A DNA stretch of 64,000 nt from Conyzicola nivalis_A (lineage in GTDB: Bacteria; Actinomycetota; Actinomycetes; Actinomycetales; Microbacteriaceae): contig NZ_JBEPSJ010000005.1 of NCBI RefSeq assembly GCF_040548875.1, positions 62,001 through 126,000 of the forward strand, written 5' to 3'. Position numbers and translations under genes: made by a program. This document shows positions 1 through 9,249 of the stretch, piece by piece. Within the stretch, counting starts at the first letter, position 1. The number at the start of each line of letters is the position of its first letter. The notes beneath the pieces are model-generated. The model searched no databases and was not told where the DNA came from. It was given only the letters and a program-made list of their open reading frames with translations.

Positions 1-1496
1 TCGGTGAGCTCTTCGCTCACGATCTCCCGCTGGCGCGTCGGGGTGGCGAGGATGTGCTGGTATTCGGCGATCTTCGCCTCCCACTCCGCTGCCTCGTCGA
101 CGATCTTCTGTCGTTCGAGGGCCGCCAGGCGGCGAAGCTGCATGTCGAGGATGGCGCGTGCCTGGAGCTCGTCGATCGTGAGCAGTTCCATCAGGCCGTC
201 GCGAGCCGTCTCGGTGTCGGCGCTGCGGCGGATGAGCGCGATGACCTCGTCGAGCGCGTCGAGCGCCTTGAGGTAGGCACGCAGGATGTGCATGCGCTCT
301 TCGGCCTTCTTCAGGCGGAAGGTGGTGCGACGCACGATCACTTCGATCTGGTGATCGATCCAGTGCGTGATGAACCCGTCGAGAGGGAGGGTGCGCGGGA
401 TCCCGTCGACGATCGCGAGCATGTTCGCGCCGAAGTTGTCCTGCAGCTGCGTGTGCTTGTATAGGTTGTTGAGAACGACCTTGGCGACCGCGTCGCGCTT
501 GAGCACGATGACGAGTCGCTGGCCGGTGCGGCCGGACGTCTCGTCGCGGATGTCGGCGATGCCGCCGATCTTTCCGTCCTTGACGAGCTCCGCGATCTTG
601 AGCGCGAGGTTGTCGGGGTTTACCTGATACGGCAGCTCGGTGACGACGAGGCACGTGCGGCCCTGAAGCTCCTCGACGCTGACGACCGCGCGCATCGTGA
701 TCGAGCCGCGGCCCGTGCGGTAGGCGTCCTGGATACCCTTGACGCCGAGGATCTGGGCGCCGGTCGGAAAGTCGGGTCCCTTGATGCGCTGGATGAGCGC
801 TTCGAGCAGCTCCTCACGCGGCGCCTCGGGGTTCTCGAGCGCCCAGAGGGCTCCGGATGCCACTTCCCGGAGGTTGTGTGGAGGGATGTTGGTCGCCATA
901 CCCACGGCGATGCCGACCGAGCCGTTGACGAGCAGGTTCGGGAAGCGCGCCGGCAGGATGAGCGGTTCCATCGTCTTGCCGTCGTAGTTGGGGATGAAGT
1001 CGACGGTCTCCTCGTCGATGTCCCGCACCATCTCCATGGCGAGCGGCGCCATCTTGGTCTCGGTGTACCGGGGGGCGGCCGCGCCGTCGTTGCCGGCCGA
1101 GCCGAAGTTGCCCTGCCCGAGCGCGAGCGGGTAGCGCAGGCTCCACGGCTGGACTAGTCGCACGAGTGCGTCGTAGATCGAGGAGTCGCCGTGCGGGTGG
1201 AACTGGCCCATGACCTCGCCGACGACGCGGGTGCACTTGTTGAAGCCCTTGTCGGGGCGGTAGCCGCCGTCGTACATCGCGTAGATCACACGTCGGTGCA
1301 CGGGCTTGAGTCCGTCACGCACCTCGGGCAGCGCGCGGCCCACGATGACGCTCATCGCGTAGTCGAGGTAGGAGCGCTGCATCTCGAGCTGCAGGTCGAC
1401 CTGGTCGACCTTGTCGTGACGCGTGTCGATCACGGCCTTCTCGAATGTGGGTTCGGGAGCGTCGGTGCCCTCGGTGGGGGTTGTTTCGTCAGCCAT
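1..1496 (-). CDS. gyrA: DNA gyrase subunit A (3' end outside window)
   Basis: Breakage-reunion subunit of gyrase, which introduces negative supercoils with GyrB. About 498 N-terminal residues are present; the frame runs off the left edge without a stop. Start ATG at 1496 has an AAAGGA ribosome site just upstream and gives MADETTPTEGTDAPEPTFEK. The catalytic tyrosine sits in AAAPRYTETKM, and the quinolone-determining region reads HPHGDSSIYDALVR, with Ser and Asp at the positions mutated in resistant strains, so no resistance substitution is seen there. It lies 91 bp downstream of gyrB in the same direction, separated by a long palindrome at 1515-1578. Confidence 0.97.
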   Translation of the reverse strand, partial: MADETTPTEGTDAPEPTFEKAVIDTRHDKVDQVDLQLEMQRSYLDYAMSVIVGRALPEVRDGLKPVHRRVIYAMYDGGYRPDKGFNKCTRVVGEVMGQFHPHGDSSIYDALVRLVQPWSLRYPLALGQGNFGSAGNDGAAAPRYTETKMAPLAMEMVRDIDEETVDFIPNYDGKTMEPLILPARFPNLLVNGSVGIAVGMATNIPPHNLREVASGALWALENPEAPREELLEALIQRIKGPDFPTGAQILGVKGIQDAYRTGRGSITMRAVVSVEELQGRTCLVVTELPYQVNPDNLALKIAELVKDGKIGGIADIRDETSGRTGQRLVIVLKRDAVAKVVLNNLYKHTQLQDNFGANMLAIVDGIPRTLPLDGFITHWIDHQIEVIVRRTTFRLKKAEERMHILRAYLKALDALDEVIALIRRSADTETARDGLMELLTIDELQARAILDMQLRRLAALERQKIVDEAAEWEAKIAEYQHILATPTRQREIVSEELT

Positions 1497-1514
1497 GCTG
1501 GATGTCCTTTACTC

Positions 1515-1578
1515 GGTCCCCGAGCTTGTCGAGGGGCCTGGATGTTCGGCGTCGGCCCCCTCGACAAGGTCGGGGACC
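1515..1578. repeat. REP-like palindrome between gyrB and gyrA
   Basis: Two 22-bp arms (1515-1536 and 1557-1578) are inverted copies with a single mismatch, around a 20-nt loop. The left arm contains GAGCTTGTCGAGGGG and the right arm its complement CCCCTCGACAAGGTC. Related half-elements occur at 24974-25031 and 40688-40710. In the leader RNA of gyrA it would fold into a very stable hairpin directly upstream of the ribosome site, so it could act as a processing site, attenuator or simply a mobile palindrome. Confidence 0.8.
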
Positions 1579-1587
1579 GATGGAGAA

Positions 1588-3549
1588 TTAGATGTCGAGG
1601 AAGCGCACGTCTTTCGCGTTGCGCTGGATGAAGTTGCGTCGCGACTCGACGTCTTCGCCCATGAGAGTGGAGAAGATCTCGTCGGCCGCGGCCGCGTCAT
1701 CCAGAGTCACCTGCAGCAGCGTGCGGGTCGCGGGGTCCATGGTGGTCTCCCACAGCTCGCTGTAGTCCATCTCGCCCAGACCCTTGTAGCGCTGGATGCC
1801 GTTCTCCTTGGGGATGCGCTTGCCTGCCGCGAGGCCGAGCTCGAGCATTCCGTCGCGCTCCTTGTCGCTGTACACGAACTGGTGCTCGGCGTTGGTCCAC
1901 TTGAGGCGGTACAGCGGCGGCTGGGCCAGGTACACGTAGCCGTGGTCGATCAGCGGTCGCATGTAGCGGAACAGCAGGGTGAGCAGCAGGGTGGTGATGT
2001 GCTGGCCGTCGACGTCGGCATCGGCCATCAGCACGATCTTGTGGTACCGGACCTTCTCGGGGTCGAAGTCCTCGCCTATGCCGGCGCCGAACGCGGTGAT
2101 CATGGCCTGCACCTCGGCATTTCCCAGAGCGCGGTCGAGACGGGCCTTCTCGACGTTGAGGATCTTGCCTCGCAGCGGCAGGATCGCCTGGAACTGCGGG
2201 TCGCGTCCTTGAACGGCGGAGCCGCCTGCCGAGTCGCCCTCCACGATGTAGATCTCGGAGAGCGACGGGTCCTTCGATGAGCAGTCGCGCAGCTTTCCGG
2301 GCATTCCGCCCGACTCGAGGAGTCCCTTGCGGCGGGTCTGCTCGCGCGCCTTGCGGGCGGCGAGCCGCGCCTGGGAGGCCTGGATCGCCTTGCGGATGAC
2401 GTCGCGCGCCTGCGTCGGGTTGCGGTCGAACCAGTCGCCCAGCTGCTGGCCGGCGACACGCTGCACGAACGCCTTGGCCTCGGTGTTGCCGAGCTTGGTC
2501 TTGGTCTGGCCCTCGAACTGCGGCTCCGCCAGCTTGACGGAGATGACGGCGGTCAGGCCCTCGCGAACATCGTCTCCGGAGAGGTTCTCGTCCTTCTCCT
2601 TGATGATGTTCTTCTCGCGTGCGTACTTGTTGACGAGCGTGGTCAGCGCGGCGCGGAAGCCCTCTTCGTGGGTGCCGCCCTCGTGGGTGTTGATGGTGTT
2701 CGCGTACGTGTGCACGCTCTCGGTGTAGGCGTTGGTCCACTGCATCGCGACCTCGAGCGAGATCTTGCGGTCGGTGTCCTCCGACTCGAACGCGATGATG
2801 TCGGGGTGGATAAGCTCGGCCTTCTTGGCCTTGTTGAGGTACTCGACGTAGTCGACGAGGCCTTTCTCGTACATGTAGCTCTCGACGACGTCTTCTTCGC
2901 CGCGCTCGTCGGTGAGCGTGATGCGGAGGCCCTTGTTGAGGAACGCCATCTGCTGGAAGCGCGCCCGCAGCGTCTCGTAGTCGAAATCGACGCTCTCGAA
3001 CGTCTCGGCGCTCGGCCAGAAGGTCTGCTGCGTTCCGGTCTCGTCGGTCGCCTCGCCCTTTTCGAGCGGGGCGGTCGGCACGCCGTCTGCGAAGCTCATC
3101 CGCCATACGTGGCCCTGGCGACGGACCTCGGTCTCGACCCGGCTCGACAGCGCGTTCACAACGGAGATTCCGACACCGTGGAGTCCGCCGGAGACCGAGT
3201 AGCCGCCACCGCCGAACTTGCCGCCGGCGTGCAGGATCGTCATGACGACCTCGACGGTCGACTTCTGCTCCTGCTTGTTGATGTCTACGGGGATGCCGCG
3301 GCCGTTGTCGCGCACACGGATCGAGCCGTCTTTGCGCATTGCGATCTGGATCAGGTCGCAGTGACCGGCGAGGGCCTCATCCACAGAGTTATCCACAACC
3401 TCGTAGACGAGGTGATGGAGTCCGCGGGGGCCGGTCGAACCGATGTACATACCGGGACGCTTGCGAACGGCTTCGAGCCCCTCGAGAATCTGAATCTGGT
3501 CTGCGCCGTAGCTGTCGTCTTGCAGATCCTCGGTGGGAATTGTCGCCAT
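1588..3549 (-). CDS. gyrB: DNA gyrase subunit B
   Basis: ATPase subunit of gyrase, 653 aa, the usual short Gram-positive length. The GHKL ATPase region is near the N-terminus (VRKRPGMYIGSTG, DNGRGIPVD, GGLHGVGISVVNALS). The TOPRIM part follows (IVEGDSAGGSA, PLRGKILNVEKAR, ADADVDGQHI), and the C-terminus carries the GyrA-binding tail (QRYKGLGEMD). Start ATG at 3549 gives MATIPTEDLQDDSYGADQIQ. It belongs to the leftward block dnaA-dnaN-gnd-recF-DUF721-gyrB-gyrA. The 165-bp gap to the DUF721 gene probably holds its promoter. Confidence 0.98.
   Translation of the reverse strand: MATIPTEDLQDDSYGADQIQILEGLEAVRKRPGMYIGSTGPRGLHHLVYEVVDNSVDEALAGHCDLIQIAMRKDGSIRVRDNGRGIPVDINKQEQKSTVEVVMTILHAGGKFGGGGYSVSGGLHGVGISVVNALSSRVETEVRRQGHVWRMSFADGVPTAPLEKGEATDETGTQQTFWPSAETFESVDFDYETLRARFQQMAFLNKGLRITLTDERGEEDVVESYMYEKGLVDYVEYLNKAKKAELIHPDIIAFESEDTDRKISLEVAMQWTNAYTESVHTYANTINTHEGGTHEEGFRAALTTLVNKYAREKNIIKEKDENLSGDDVREGLTAVISVKLAEPQFEGQTKTKLGNTEAKAFVQRVAGQQLGDWFDRNPTQARDVIRKAIQASQARLAARKAREQTRRKGLLESGGMPGKLRDCSSKDPSLSEIYIVEGDSAGGSAVQGRDPQFQAILPLRGKILNVEKARLDRALGNAEVQAMITAFGAGIGEDFDPEKVRYHKIVLMADADVDGQHITTLLLTLLFRYMRPLIDHGYVYLAQPPLYRLKWTNAEHQFVYSDKERDGMLELGLAAGKRIPKENGIQRYKGLGEMDYSELWETTMDPATRTLLQVTLDDAAAADEIFSTLMGEDVESRRNFIQRNAKDVRFLDI
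3377..3397 (+). promoter_or_regulatory. two DnaA-box-like sequences inside gyrB
   Basis: TCATCCACA (3377-3385, one mismatch) and TTATCCACA (3389-3397, exact) stand 12 bp apart on the + strand inside the codons for VVDNSVDE. DnaA binding here is inferred only from the match to the consensus. Confidence 0.4.
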
Positions 3550-3714
3550 CTGAAATTGTGCTCCTGCCGCGTAGATCGATCACGCCATTCGAGACTGTGG
3601 TCCCACAATGGGACGCACTCGACGGCTCGCCCAGTCTACCAAATCGCGACTCGCGCCGTGGTCTATACGGCCCTCTCGGGCGATTTCTGTGGAGGGGTGA
3701 CCAGATTTGTCCAC

Positions 3715-4215
3715 CTAGCCGTAAGTATCGCGCGGGCCCCGGCCTGGAATTGATCTGGGACCCCGTTTCCACGAAGGAGCGTTCGGCCCTTCGAAGCGAA
3801 CCGACTGGATTTTGGCGTCCGGGTAGGTGAGAGCGATATGGGTGACGATTTGAGTTTTCATCAGCCGCAACTGCGTCGCCCACGCCGTCGAGTCGCACTG
3901 GATGGTGAGCACGCCGTCTTCGATTCCGACCGGAGTGGAGTGTTCGGCGGTCTCCTCGCCGGCGATCTGCACCCACGAGGCCACGAGGTCGGACTGCGCG
4001 AGCGGCGAGGTCCAGCCCATGTTGCTGGTGAGACCGTCGATGACGTCTGAGAGTCCGAGCGGGTCGCGTCCTGCTCCGAACGGGACGCTTGCCCCGTCGA
4101 CCCGCTTCTCCCGCTTCTTCTGGTCGTTCGACTTGAAGGTCCCGGTTCCGAAAAGGCGGCGGAAGCGCAGGTACACCGCGCGGGCCTCGTCGTTCTCGCG
4201 GGGTTCCGGGGTCAT
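3715..4215 (-). CDS. DUF721 / DciA-like protein
   Basis: 166-aa protein with the DUF721 domain in its C-terminal two thirds (region from DPLGLSDVIDGLTSNMGW to the end). Proteins of this family between recF and gyrB in actinobacteria correspond to mycobacterial Rv0004, a relative of DciA, which helps load or operate the replicative helicase DnaB. The N-terminus is charged and probably disordered. Start ATG at 4215 overlaps the recF stop (ATGA), so translation is likely coupled. The helicase role here is inferred from family and position. Confidence 0.88.
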   Translation of the reverse strand: MTPEPRENDEARAVYLRFRRLFGTGTFKSNDQKKREKRVDGASVPFGAGRDPLGLSDVIDGLTSNMGWTSPLAQSDLVASWVQIAGEETAEHSTPVGIEDGVLTIQCDSTAWATQLRLMKTQIVTHIALTYPDAKIQSVRFEGPNAPSWKRGPRSIPGRGPRDTYG

Positions 4216-5384
4216 GGCTGCTCCCCCTCGACGATTCGTCCTGAGCGGATGCGTACGATGTGTCCCGACAGCTCGGCCGGCACGTCGTCGAGCACCGCGG
4301 CCGTGATCAGCACCTGCTCGAAATCCCGGATGGCCGCGGCGAGCCTGCCGCGCCGCGATTCGTCGAGTTCGGCGAAGACGTCGTCGAGGATCAACACCGG
4401 ATCGCCCGTCGACGACTCGCGACGAAGTACGGCGGCGGCCCCGAGTTTGAGCGACAGCGCGAACGACCACGACTCACCGTGGCTCGCATAACCGCGCGCC
4501 GGCAGGTCGTTGAGCCCGAGCACGAGATCGTCGCGATGCGGTCCCGCGAGAGTGATGCCCCGCTCGACCTCTGCGCGCCGAAGGCGCGCGAGCGCCGCGC
4601 GAAAATTTTTCTGGATCTCGTCGAGGTCCAGCGCGCCCGCACGCACCGCGCCCTGCTCGATCGTGGCCTCTTCGCTCGAATCGCTCGCGAGGATACTGAG
4701 GTAGCTGGCGAGCGACGCGTGGTGGTCGGCGCCGGCGATCGCGGCGTACGCGGCCGTGACCTCGGGCAGCAGTTCGGCGATGAGCGCGCTGCGAGCCTGG
4801 ATGAGCTCGGATCCGAACTCTACGAGTCGCTCGTCCCAGATCTCGAGTGTGGAGAGCGAGTTCTCGCGCAACCCGGAGGCTCGCGCCGACTTCAGCAGCG
4901 AGTTGCGCTGTTTGAGCACACGCTCGTAGTCGACCATGACGCCGCTGAGACGGGGGAATCGCTGCACGAGCAGTTCGTCCATAAAGCGACGCCGCCCCGA
5001 CGGCTCACCGCGCACGAGCGCCAGGTCTTCCGGAGCGAAGAGGATGCTCGAGAAGTACCGCGGCAGGTCGCGGGTCTTGATCGCCGAACGGTTGATCTGT
5101 GCGCGATTGGCGCCACTGCGGTTGATCTGCACCTCGGCCAGGATCTGGCGGTCGCTGTGCTCGAGTCGGGCCCGCACGATGGCGGCATCCTGGCCCGCCC
5201 GGACCATCGCGTGATCGGTGGAGACGCGATGGGATCCGAGCGTGCTCAGGAAGCCGAGTGCTTCGACCAGGTTGGTCTTGCCCTGGCCGTTGCTGCCCAC
5301 GAAGACGTTCGCGCCCGTCACCAGTCCGAGGTCAACGGTTTCGTAGTTACGAAAGTCGGTGAGGTTCAGATGGGTGACGATCAC
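4212..5384 (-). CDS. recF: DNA replication/repair protein RecF
   Basis: SMC-like ATPase that helps load RecA at single-strand gaps; 390 aa. The Walker A motif GSNGQGKT is at about residues 30-37; the ABC-type signature and Walker B region are near the C-terminus (VLILDDVFAELDESRRG). Start is GTG at 5384 (MIVTHLNLTDFRNYETVDLG), the usual RecF beginning. It lies 13 bp downstream of gnd and overlaps the DUF721 gene by 4 bp. Confidence 0.97.
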   Translation of the reverse strand: MIVTHLNLTDFRNYETVDLGLVTGANVFVGSNGQGKTNLVEALGFLSTLGSHRVSTDHAMVRAGQDAAIVRARLEHSDRQILAEVQINRSGANRAQINRSAIKTRDLPRYFSSILFAPEDLALVRGEPSGRRRFMDELLVQRFPRLSGVMVDYERVLKQRNSLLKSARASGLRENSLSTLEIWDERLVEFGSELIQARSALIAELLPEVTAAYAAIAGADHHASLASYLSILASDSSEEATIEQGAVRAGALDLDEIQKNFRAALARLRRAEVERGITLAGPHRDDLVLGLNDLPARGYASHGESWSFALSLKLGAAAVLRRESSTGDPVLILDDVFAELDESRRGRLAAAIRDFEQVLITAAVLDDVPAELSGHIVRIRSGRIVEGEQP

Positions 5385-5397
5385 GAGCGAGGTAGTG

Positions 5398-6285
5398 CTA
5401 TTCCGCCTTGCGGACGGAGTGTCCGCCGAACTGGTTGCGCAACGCCGCGACGGCCTTCATCGACGGCGAGTCACCCTGGCGCGAGACGAAGCGTGCGAAG
5501 ATCGCGGCGCTGATCGTGGGAACCGGAACGGCGTTGTTGAGCGCCTCTTCGACGGTCCAGCGACCCTCGCCGGAATCCTCGACGTAGCCCTCGATCTCCT
5601 TGAATTCGGGATCTTCCTTGAGCGCCTTGACGAGCAGCTCGAGCAGCCAGGAGCGCACGACGGTGCCGCGCTGCCAGGCTTCGAAGGTTCCGGTGACGTC
5701 CTTGATGATGTCCTTGCGGGTGTCGAGGAGCTCGTATCCCTCGGCCCACGCCTGCATGAGTGCGTACTCGATGCCGTTGTGCACCATCTTCGCGTAATGG
5801 CCGGCGCCGATCTCACCGGTGTGCACGAAGCCCTCGGCCCGCGGTCCCTCGGGACGGAGCGCGTCGAAGATCGGCATTGCGCGCTCGACGTCGGCCGCGT
5901 TACCGCCGACCATCAGGCCGTAGCCGTTCTCGAGGCCCCAGACGCCGCCCGAGACTCCGGCGTCGACGTAGTTGATGCCCTTCTCGGCGAGGAGTGCCGA
6001 GTGCTTGAAGTCCTCGGTGAACCGGGAGTTGCCGCCCTCGATCACGAGGTCGCCCTCAGACAGCACTCCCGCGAGCTCGGTGATCACGTCGGTCGTGATC
6101 TTTCCCGACGGAACCATGACCCAGACGATGCGTGGCGCAGGCAGGGCGGCCGCGAGCTCAGTGAGGTTCGCAACATCCGACACTGCGGGGTTCGGGTCGT
6201 AACCCGTGACCTCGATCTCGCCCTTTCTCAGGCGAGCGCGCATGTTGTTGCCCATCTTGCCGAGTCCAATGAGCCCAATATGCAT
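5398..6285 (-). CDS. gnd: 6-phosphogluconate dehydrogenase (decarboxylating), short form
   Basis: Oxidises and decarboxylates 6-phosphogluconate to ribulose 5-phosphate in the pentose phosphate pathway. At 295 aa it is the short class rather than the roughly 470-aa form. The Rossmann motif GLIGLGKMGNNM is at the N-terminus; GVSGGVWGLENGYGLMVGG and the catalytic KMVHNGIEY segment follow. The gene sits inside the replication block between dnaN and recF, an arrangement known in many actinobacteria. Start ATG 6285 leaves 30 bp to dnaN. Confidence 0.93.
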   Translation of the reverse strand: MHIGLIGLGKMGNNMRARLRKGEIEVTGYDPNPAVSDVANLTELAAALPAPRIVWVMVPSGKITTDVITELAGVLSEGDLVIEGGNSRFTEDFKHSALLAEKGINYVDAGVSGGVWGLENGYGLMVGGNAADVERAMPIFDALRPEGPRAEGFVHTGEIGAGHYAKMVHNGIEYALMQAWAEGYELLDTRKDIIKDVTGTFEAWQRGTVVRSWLLELLVKALKEDPEFKEIEGYVEDSGEGRWTVEEALNNAVPVPTISAAIFARFVSRQGDSPSMKAVAALRNQFGGHSVRKAE

Positions 6286-6315
6286 AGAAAATATCCTTCG
6301 TACTTCGGTGGTGGG

Positions 6316-7461
6316 TTAGCGCAGGAGCAGGTTGGGCTGCAGGAGGTACTTGTAGTTGTCAGCCCCTGCCTGATCCTTCGAGGACTGGCTGGTGATGAGC
6401 ACGGGTCCAGGCTTGTTGGGGTTGTCGGTCTTCGTGAACGAGATGCGCACGAACTCCGAGTGCACGGCGCCGAGGCCGTCGAGCAGGAAGGCCGGCTTGA
6501 GCGAGACGACGGTGTCGACTCCGGTGAGGAATGCGTCGATCGTCTCGGACGCCTGTGCCTGCTCGGATCCGATGGCCTCGAGGGTGAGGCCGTCGACCGA
6601 GAAGGAGAAACGCAGGGCCGCTTCACGCTCGAGCACGAGCGAGACGCGGCGCACGGCCTCGACGAGCTCGGCGGTGTTGATCACGGCGTAGTTGTCGACC
6701 ACGTCGGGGAAGAGACGCTTGACCGGGGGGAAATTTCCCTTGATCAGCAGCGAGGTGACCGTCTTCTTGTCGGCCTGGAACGCGATCAGCTCGCGTTCGT
6801 CGCTCGAGGTGATCGCCACGGAGATCGATCCGCTGTGACCGAAGGTCTTACCGATCTCCATCAGCGTGCGCGCCGGCACGAGCGCGGTGATCACGTCGGT
6901 GACCGACTCGTCTGCCGTCCACTCGATTTCGCGAACGGCTACTCGGTAGCGGTCGGTCGCGATCAGCGACAGCTTGTTGTCGGTGATCTCGAGCTGCACG
7001 CCCGTGATCACGGGGGTGACGTCGTCGCGTGACGCGGCGACGGCGACCTGGGACACGGCGTTCGCGAAGAGCTCGGCGGGCAGGAACCCGGACTGTGCCG
7101 AGACCTGCGGCAGCGTCGGGTACTCCTCGACGGGCATGCTCAGCAGTGTGAAGTGCGCGGATCCGCAGGAGACCGAGATGCGGCCCTCGTCGGTGGCGAA
7201 GGTGACGGGGGCGTTGGGGAGTCTGCTCGCGATGTCTGCGAGAAGGCGTCCGGAGACGAGCACCTTGCCCGGCTCGGAGACCTCCGCGGAGATCTCGGTC
7301 TGAGCCGATACCTCGTAGTCGAATGACGACAGGGTCAGGCCGGCGTCGGTCGCTTCGATCAGGATTCCACTCAGGATTGGCAGAGTGGTGCGCTGAGGAA
7401 GCAACTTCACGGCGAACGAGACTGCCTCGCTGAAGACGTCGCGATTTACCTGGAACTTCAC
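6316..7461 (-). CDS. dnaN: DNA polymerase III beta sliding clamp
   Basis: 381-aa clamp that encircles DNA and tethers polymerase and other replication proteins. N-terminal MKFQVNRDVFSEAVSFAVK and the three repeated clamp folds are recognisable, with PTLPQVSAQSGFLPAE and FPPVKRLFPDV typical of the family. It follows dnaA in the same direction after a 366-bp gap that may hold oriC, and precedes gnd. Confidence 0.97.
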   Translation of the reverse strand: MKFQVNRDVFSEAVSFAVKLLPQRTTLPILSGILIEATDAGLTLSSFDYEVSAQTEISAEVSEPGKVLVSGRLLADIASRLPNAPVTFATDEGRISVSCGSAHFTLLSMPVEEYPTLPQVSAQSGFLPAELFANAVSQVAVAASRDDVTPVITGVQLEITDNKLSLIATDRYRVAVREIEWTADESVTDVITALVPARTLMEIGKTFGHSGSISVAITSSDERELIAFQADKKTVTSLLIKGNFPPVKRLFPDVVDNYAVINTAELVEAVRRVSLVLEREAALRFSFSVDGLTLEAIGSEQAQASETIDAFLTGVDTVVSLKPAFLLDGLGAVHSEFVRISFTKTDNPNKPGPVLITSQSSKDQAGADNYKYLLQPNLLLR

Positions 7462-7827
7462 GGAGTAACCCCTGTCACTGATGGATGGTGGTCTGGCCGG
7501 TTAATACTGGCACAGGCCGATAGTGCCGAAGAGGCGCAGAGTGCAAGGTTATCTCTCGCTAACCAATAAGGATTTAAAAGAACAACAGTGTTAACCGCTG
7601 TGCGAACTGTTAGTAACTACAAGAATTCCGCGGGGCGACTGGAAACTACAACCTTGTGAGTTGTTGACGGCGTGTGGAATCTCACGACAAGTTTTGTAAC
7701 TACCGCCGAGGCGCTCACAACTCGTTTCCACAGAACCTTGTAATTCGCCAACACCTTTTCCGGCGAGTTCCCCTAGTTATCCACAGGCATTTCATACTGT
7801 GTGAAAACTCGCGTCTCGGCTGTTTGC
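7462..7827. other. dnaA-dnaN intergenic region, candidate oriC
   Basis: Gene-free 366 bp. It holds an exact DnaA box TTATCCACA at 7777-7785, a weaker GTTTCCACA at 7724-7732, and an AT-rich stretch near 7555-7600 (for example GGATTTAAAAGAACAACAG) that could be the unwinding element. CTTGTGAGTTG near 7652 and CTCACAACTC near 7714 are near-inverted copies. In mycobacteria and Streptomyces oriC lies in this gap, and gene direction reverses on the other side of dnaA. Exact boxes are few. Confidence 0.6.
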
Positions 7828-9249
7828 TCAGTTCTTGCCGAAGCGGTGGTTCTGCTTGATGCGGCTCGTCAGCTCGGTCACCTGGTTGTAGATCGACCGG
7901 CGTTCCTTCATGAGCTCGGTGATCTTCTTGTTGGCGTACATCACCGTCGTGTGGTCGCGGTTGCCGAACAGCTGGCCGATCTTGGGCAGAGACAGGTTCG
8001 TCATCTCCCGGCACAGGTACATGGCGATCTGCCGGGCGGTGGCTACGGCCTGCGACCTCGACGACCCGTACAGGTCGTCGACCGTGAGCTTGAAGTACTC
8101 GGCGGTGTGGTTGATGATGTCGACCGGCGCGATCACGTTGTCGTCGTCGAGGGTGATCAGGTCTTTCAGGACCGTCTGCACCAGGGCCAGGTCGACCGGC
8201 TGGCGGTTGAGGCTGGCGAAAGCGGTCACCCGGATGAGGGTTCCCTCGAGCTCGCGGATGTTCGACGACACCTTCGACGCCATGTACTCGAGGATCTCGT
8301 TGCCGACCTGGAGCTTCTCGCTCTGCGCCTTCTTGCGCAGGATGGCGATGCGCGTCTCGAGGTCGGGCGCCTGCACATCGGTGATGAGGCCCCACTCGAA
8401 GCGCGAACGCATGCGGTCTTCGAACCCGGTGAGCGCCTTCGGTGGCAGGTCGCTGGTGATGACCACCTGCTTGTTGTGGTCGTGGAGGGTGTTGAAGGTG
8501 TGGAAGAAGGCCTCCTGGGTGGAGTCCTTTCCCTGCAGGAACTGGATGTCGTCGATCAGCAGGATGTCGATGTCGCGGTAGCGGGACTGGAAGACCGATG
8601 CCCGGTTGTTCGCGATCGAGTTGATGAAGTCGTTGGTGAACTCCTCGCTGCTGACGTAGCGCACGCGGATTCCCGGGTACAGGCTCTCTGCATAGTGGCC
8701 GATGGCGTGCAGGAGGTGGGTCTTGCCCAGACCCGAGTCGCCGTAGATGAACAGCGGGTTGTATGCCTTCGCGGGCGCCTCGGCCACGGCCACGGCCGCC
8801 GCGTGGGCGAATCGGTTGGATCCGCCGATGACGAAGTTGTCGAAGTTGTACTTGGGGTTCAGTCGGGAGTCGGATCGTCGGCCGGGCGAGGAGTCAGCGG
8901 GCGACGGCACCAGGGTCGGCTCGATGTACGCGGCCTGCTCCCCCAACGGTGCGTCCTGCTCGAGGGAGTCGTGCTGGATGTCGGGGTTGACGACGATCGC
9001 GAAGTTGATGACTTCCTGATCCTCGCTGAGGCCGGCGATGGCGTTCAGCAGGGGGAGTCGGATGCGCTGCTCGAGCATTCCGCGAGTTAGTTCGTTCGGT
9101 ACCTCGAGGTAGAGAGTGCCGGCCATCACACCCTTGGGCTCGACGAGACTGATAAAACCGAGGAGCTGTGGAGTGATCCGTTCGTCAGACGTGAGCCTCG
9201 TGAGAACCGATTTCCAAATCTCTGGGGTCGAGTCAGCTATTTCCGCCAT
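7828..9249 (-). CDS. dnaA: chromosomal replication initiator DnaA
   Basis: 473 aa. AAA+ ATPase that binds DnaA boxes and melts oriC. Domain I is at residues 1-80 and a variable linker follows to about 130. Walker A GDSGLGKT is near residues 170-177 and Walker B reads ILLIDDIQFL. The C-terminal DNA-binding domain has the signature GNRDHTTVMYANKKI. Start ATG at 9249. Intergenic DNA with DnaA-box-like sequences lies on both sides, which fits autoregulation and origin function. Confidence 0.98.
   Translation of the reverse strand: MAEIADSTPEIWKSVLTRLTSDERITPQLLGFISLVEPKGVMAGTLYLEVPNELTRGMLEQRIRLPLLNAIAGLSEDQEVINFAIVVNPDIQHDSLEQDAPLGEQAAYIEPTLVPSPADSSPGRRSDSRLNPKYNFDNFVIGGSNRFAHAAAVAVAEAPAKAYNPLFIYGDSGLGKTHLLHAIGHYAESLYPGIRVRYVSSEEFTNDFINSIANNRASVFQSRYRDIDILLIDDIQFLQGKDSTQEAFFHTFNTLHDHNKQVVITSDLPPKALTGFEDRMRSRFEWGLITDVQAPDLETRIAILRKKAQSEKLQVGNEILEYMASKVSSNIRELEGTLIRVTAFASLNRQPVDLALVQTVLKDLITLDDDNVIAPVDIINHTAEYFKLTVDDLYGSSRSQAVATARQIAMYLCREMTNLSLPKIGQLFGNRDHTTVMYANKKITELMKERRSIYNQVTELTSRIKQNHRFGKN

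Noticed and set aside
1..1496. Quinolone-resistance substitution in GyrA
   Set aside because: The region reads GDSSIYD with the sensitive-type Ser and Asp, so nothing points to resistance.
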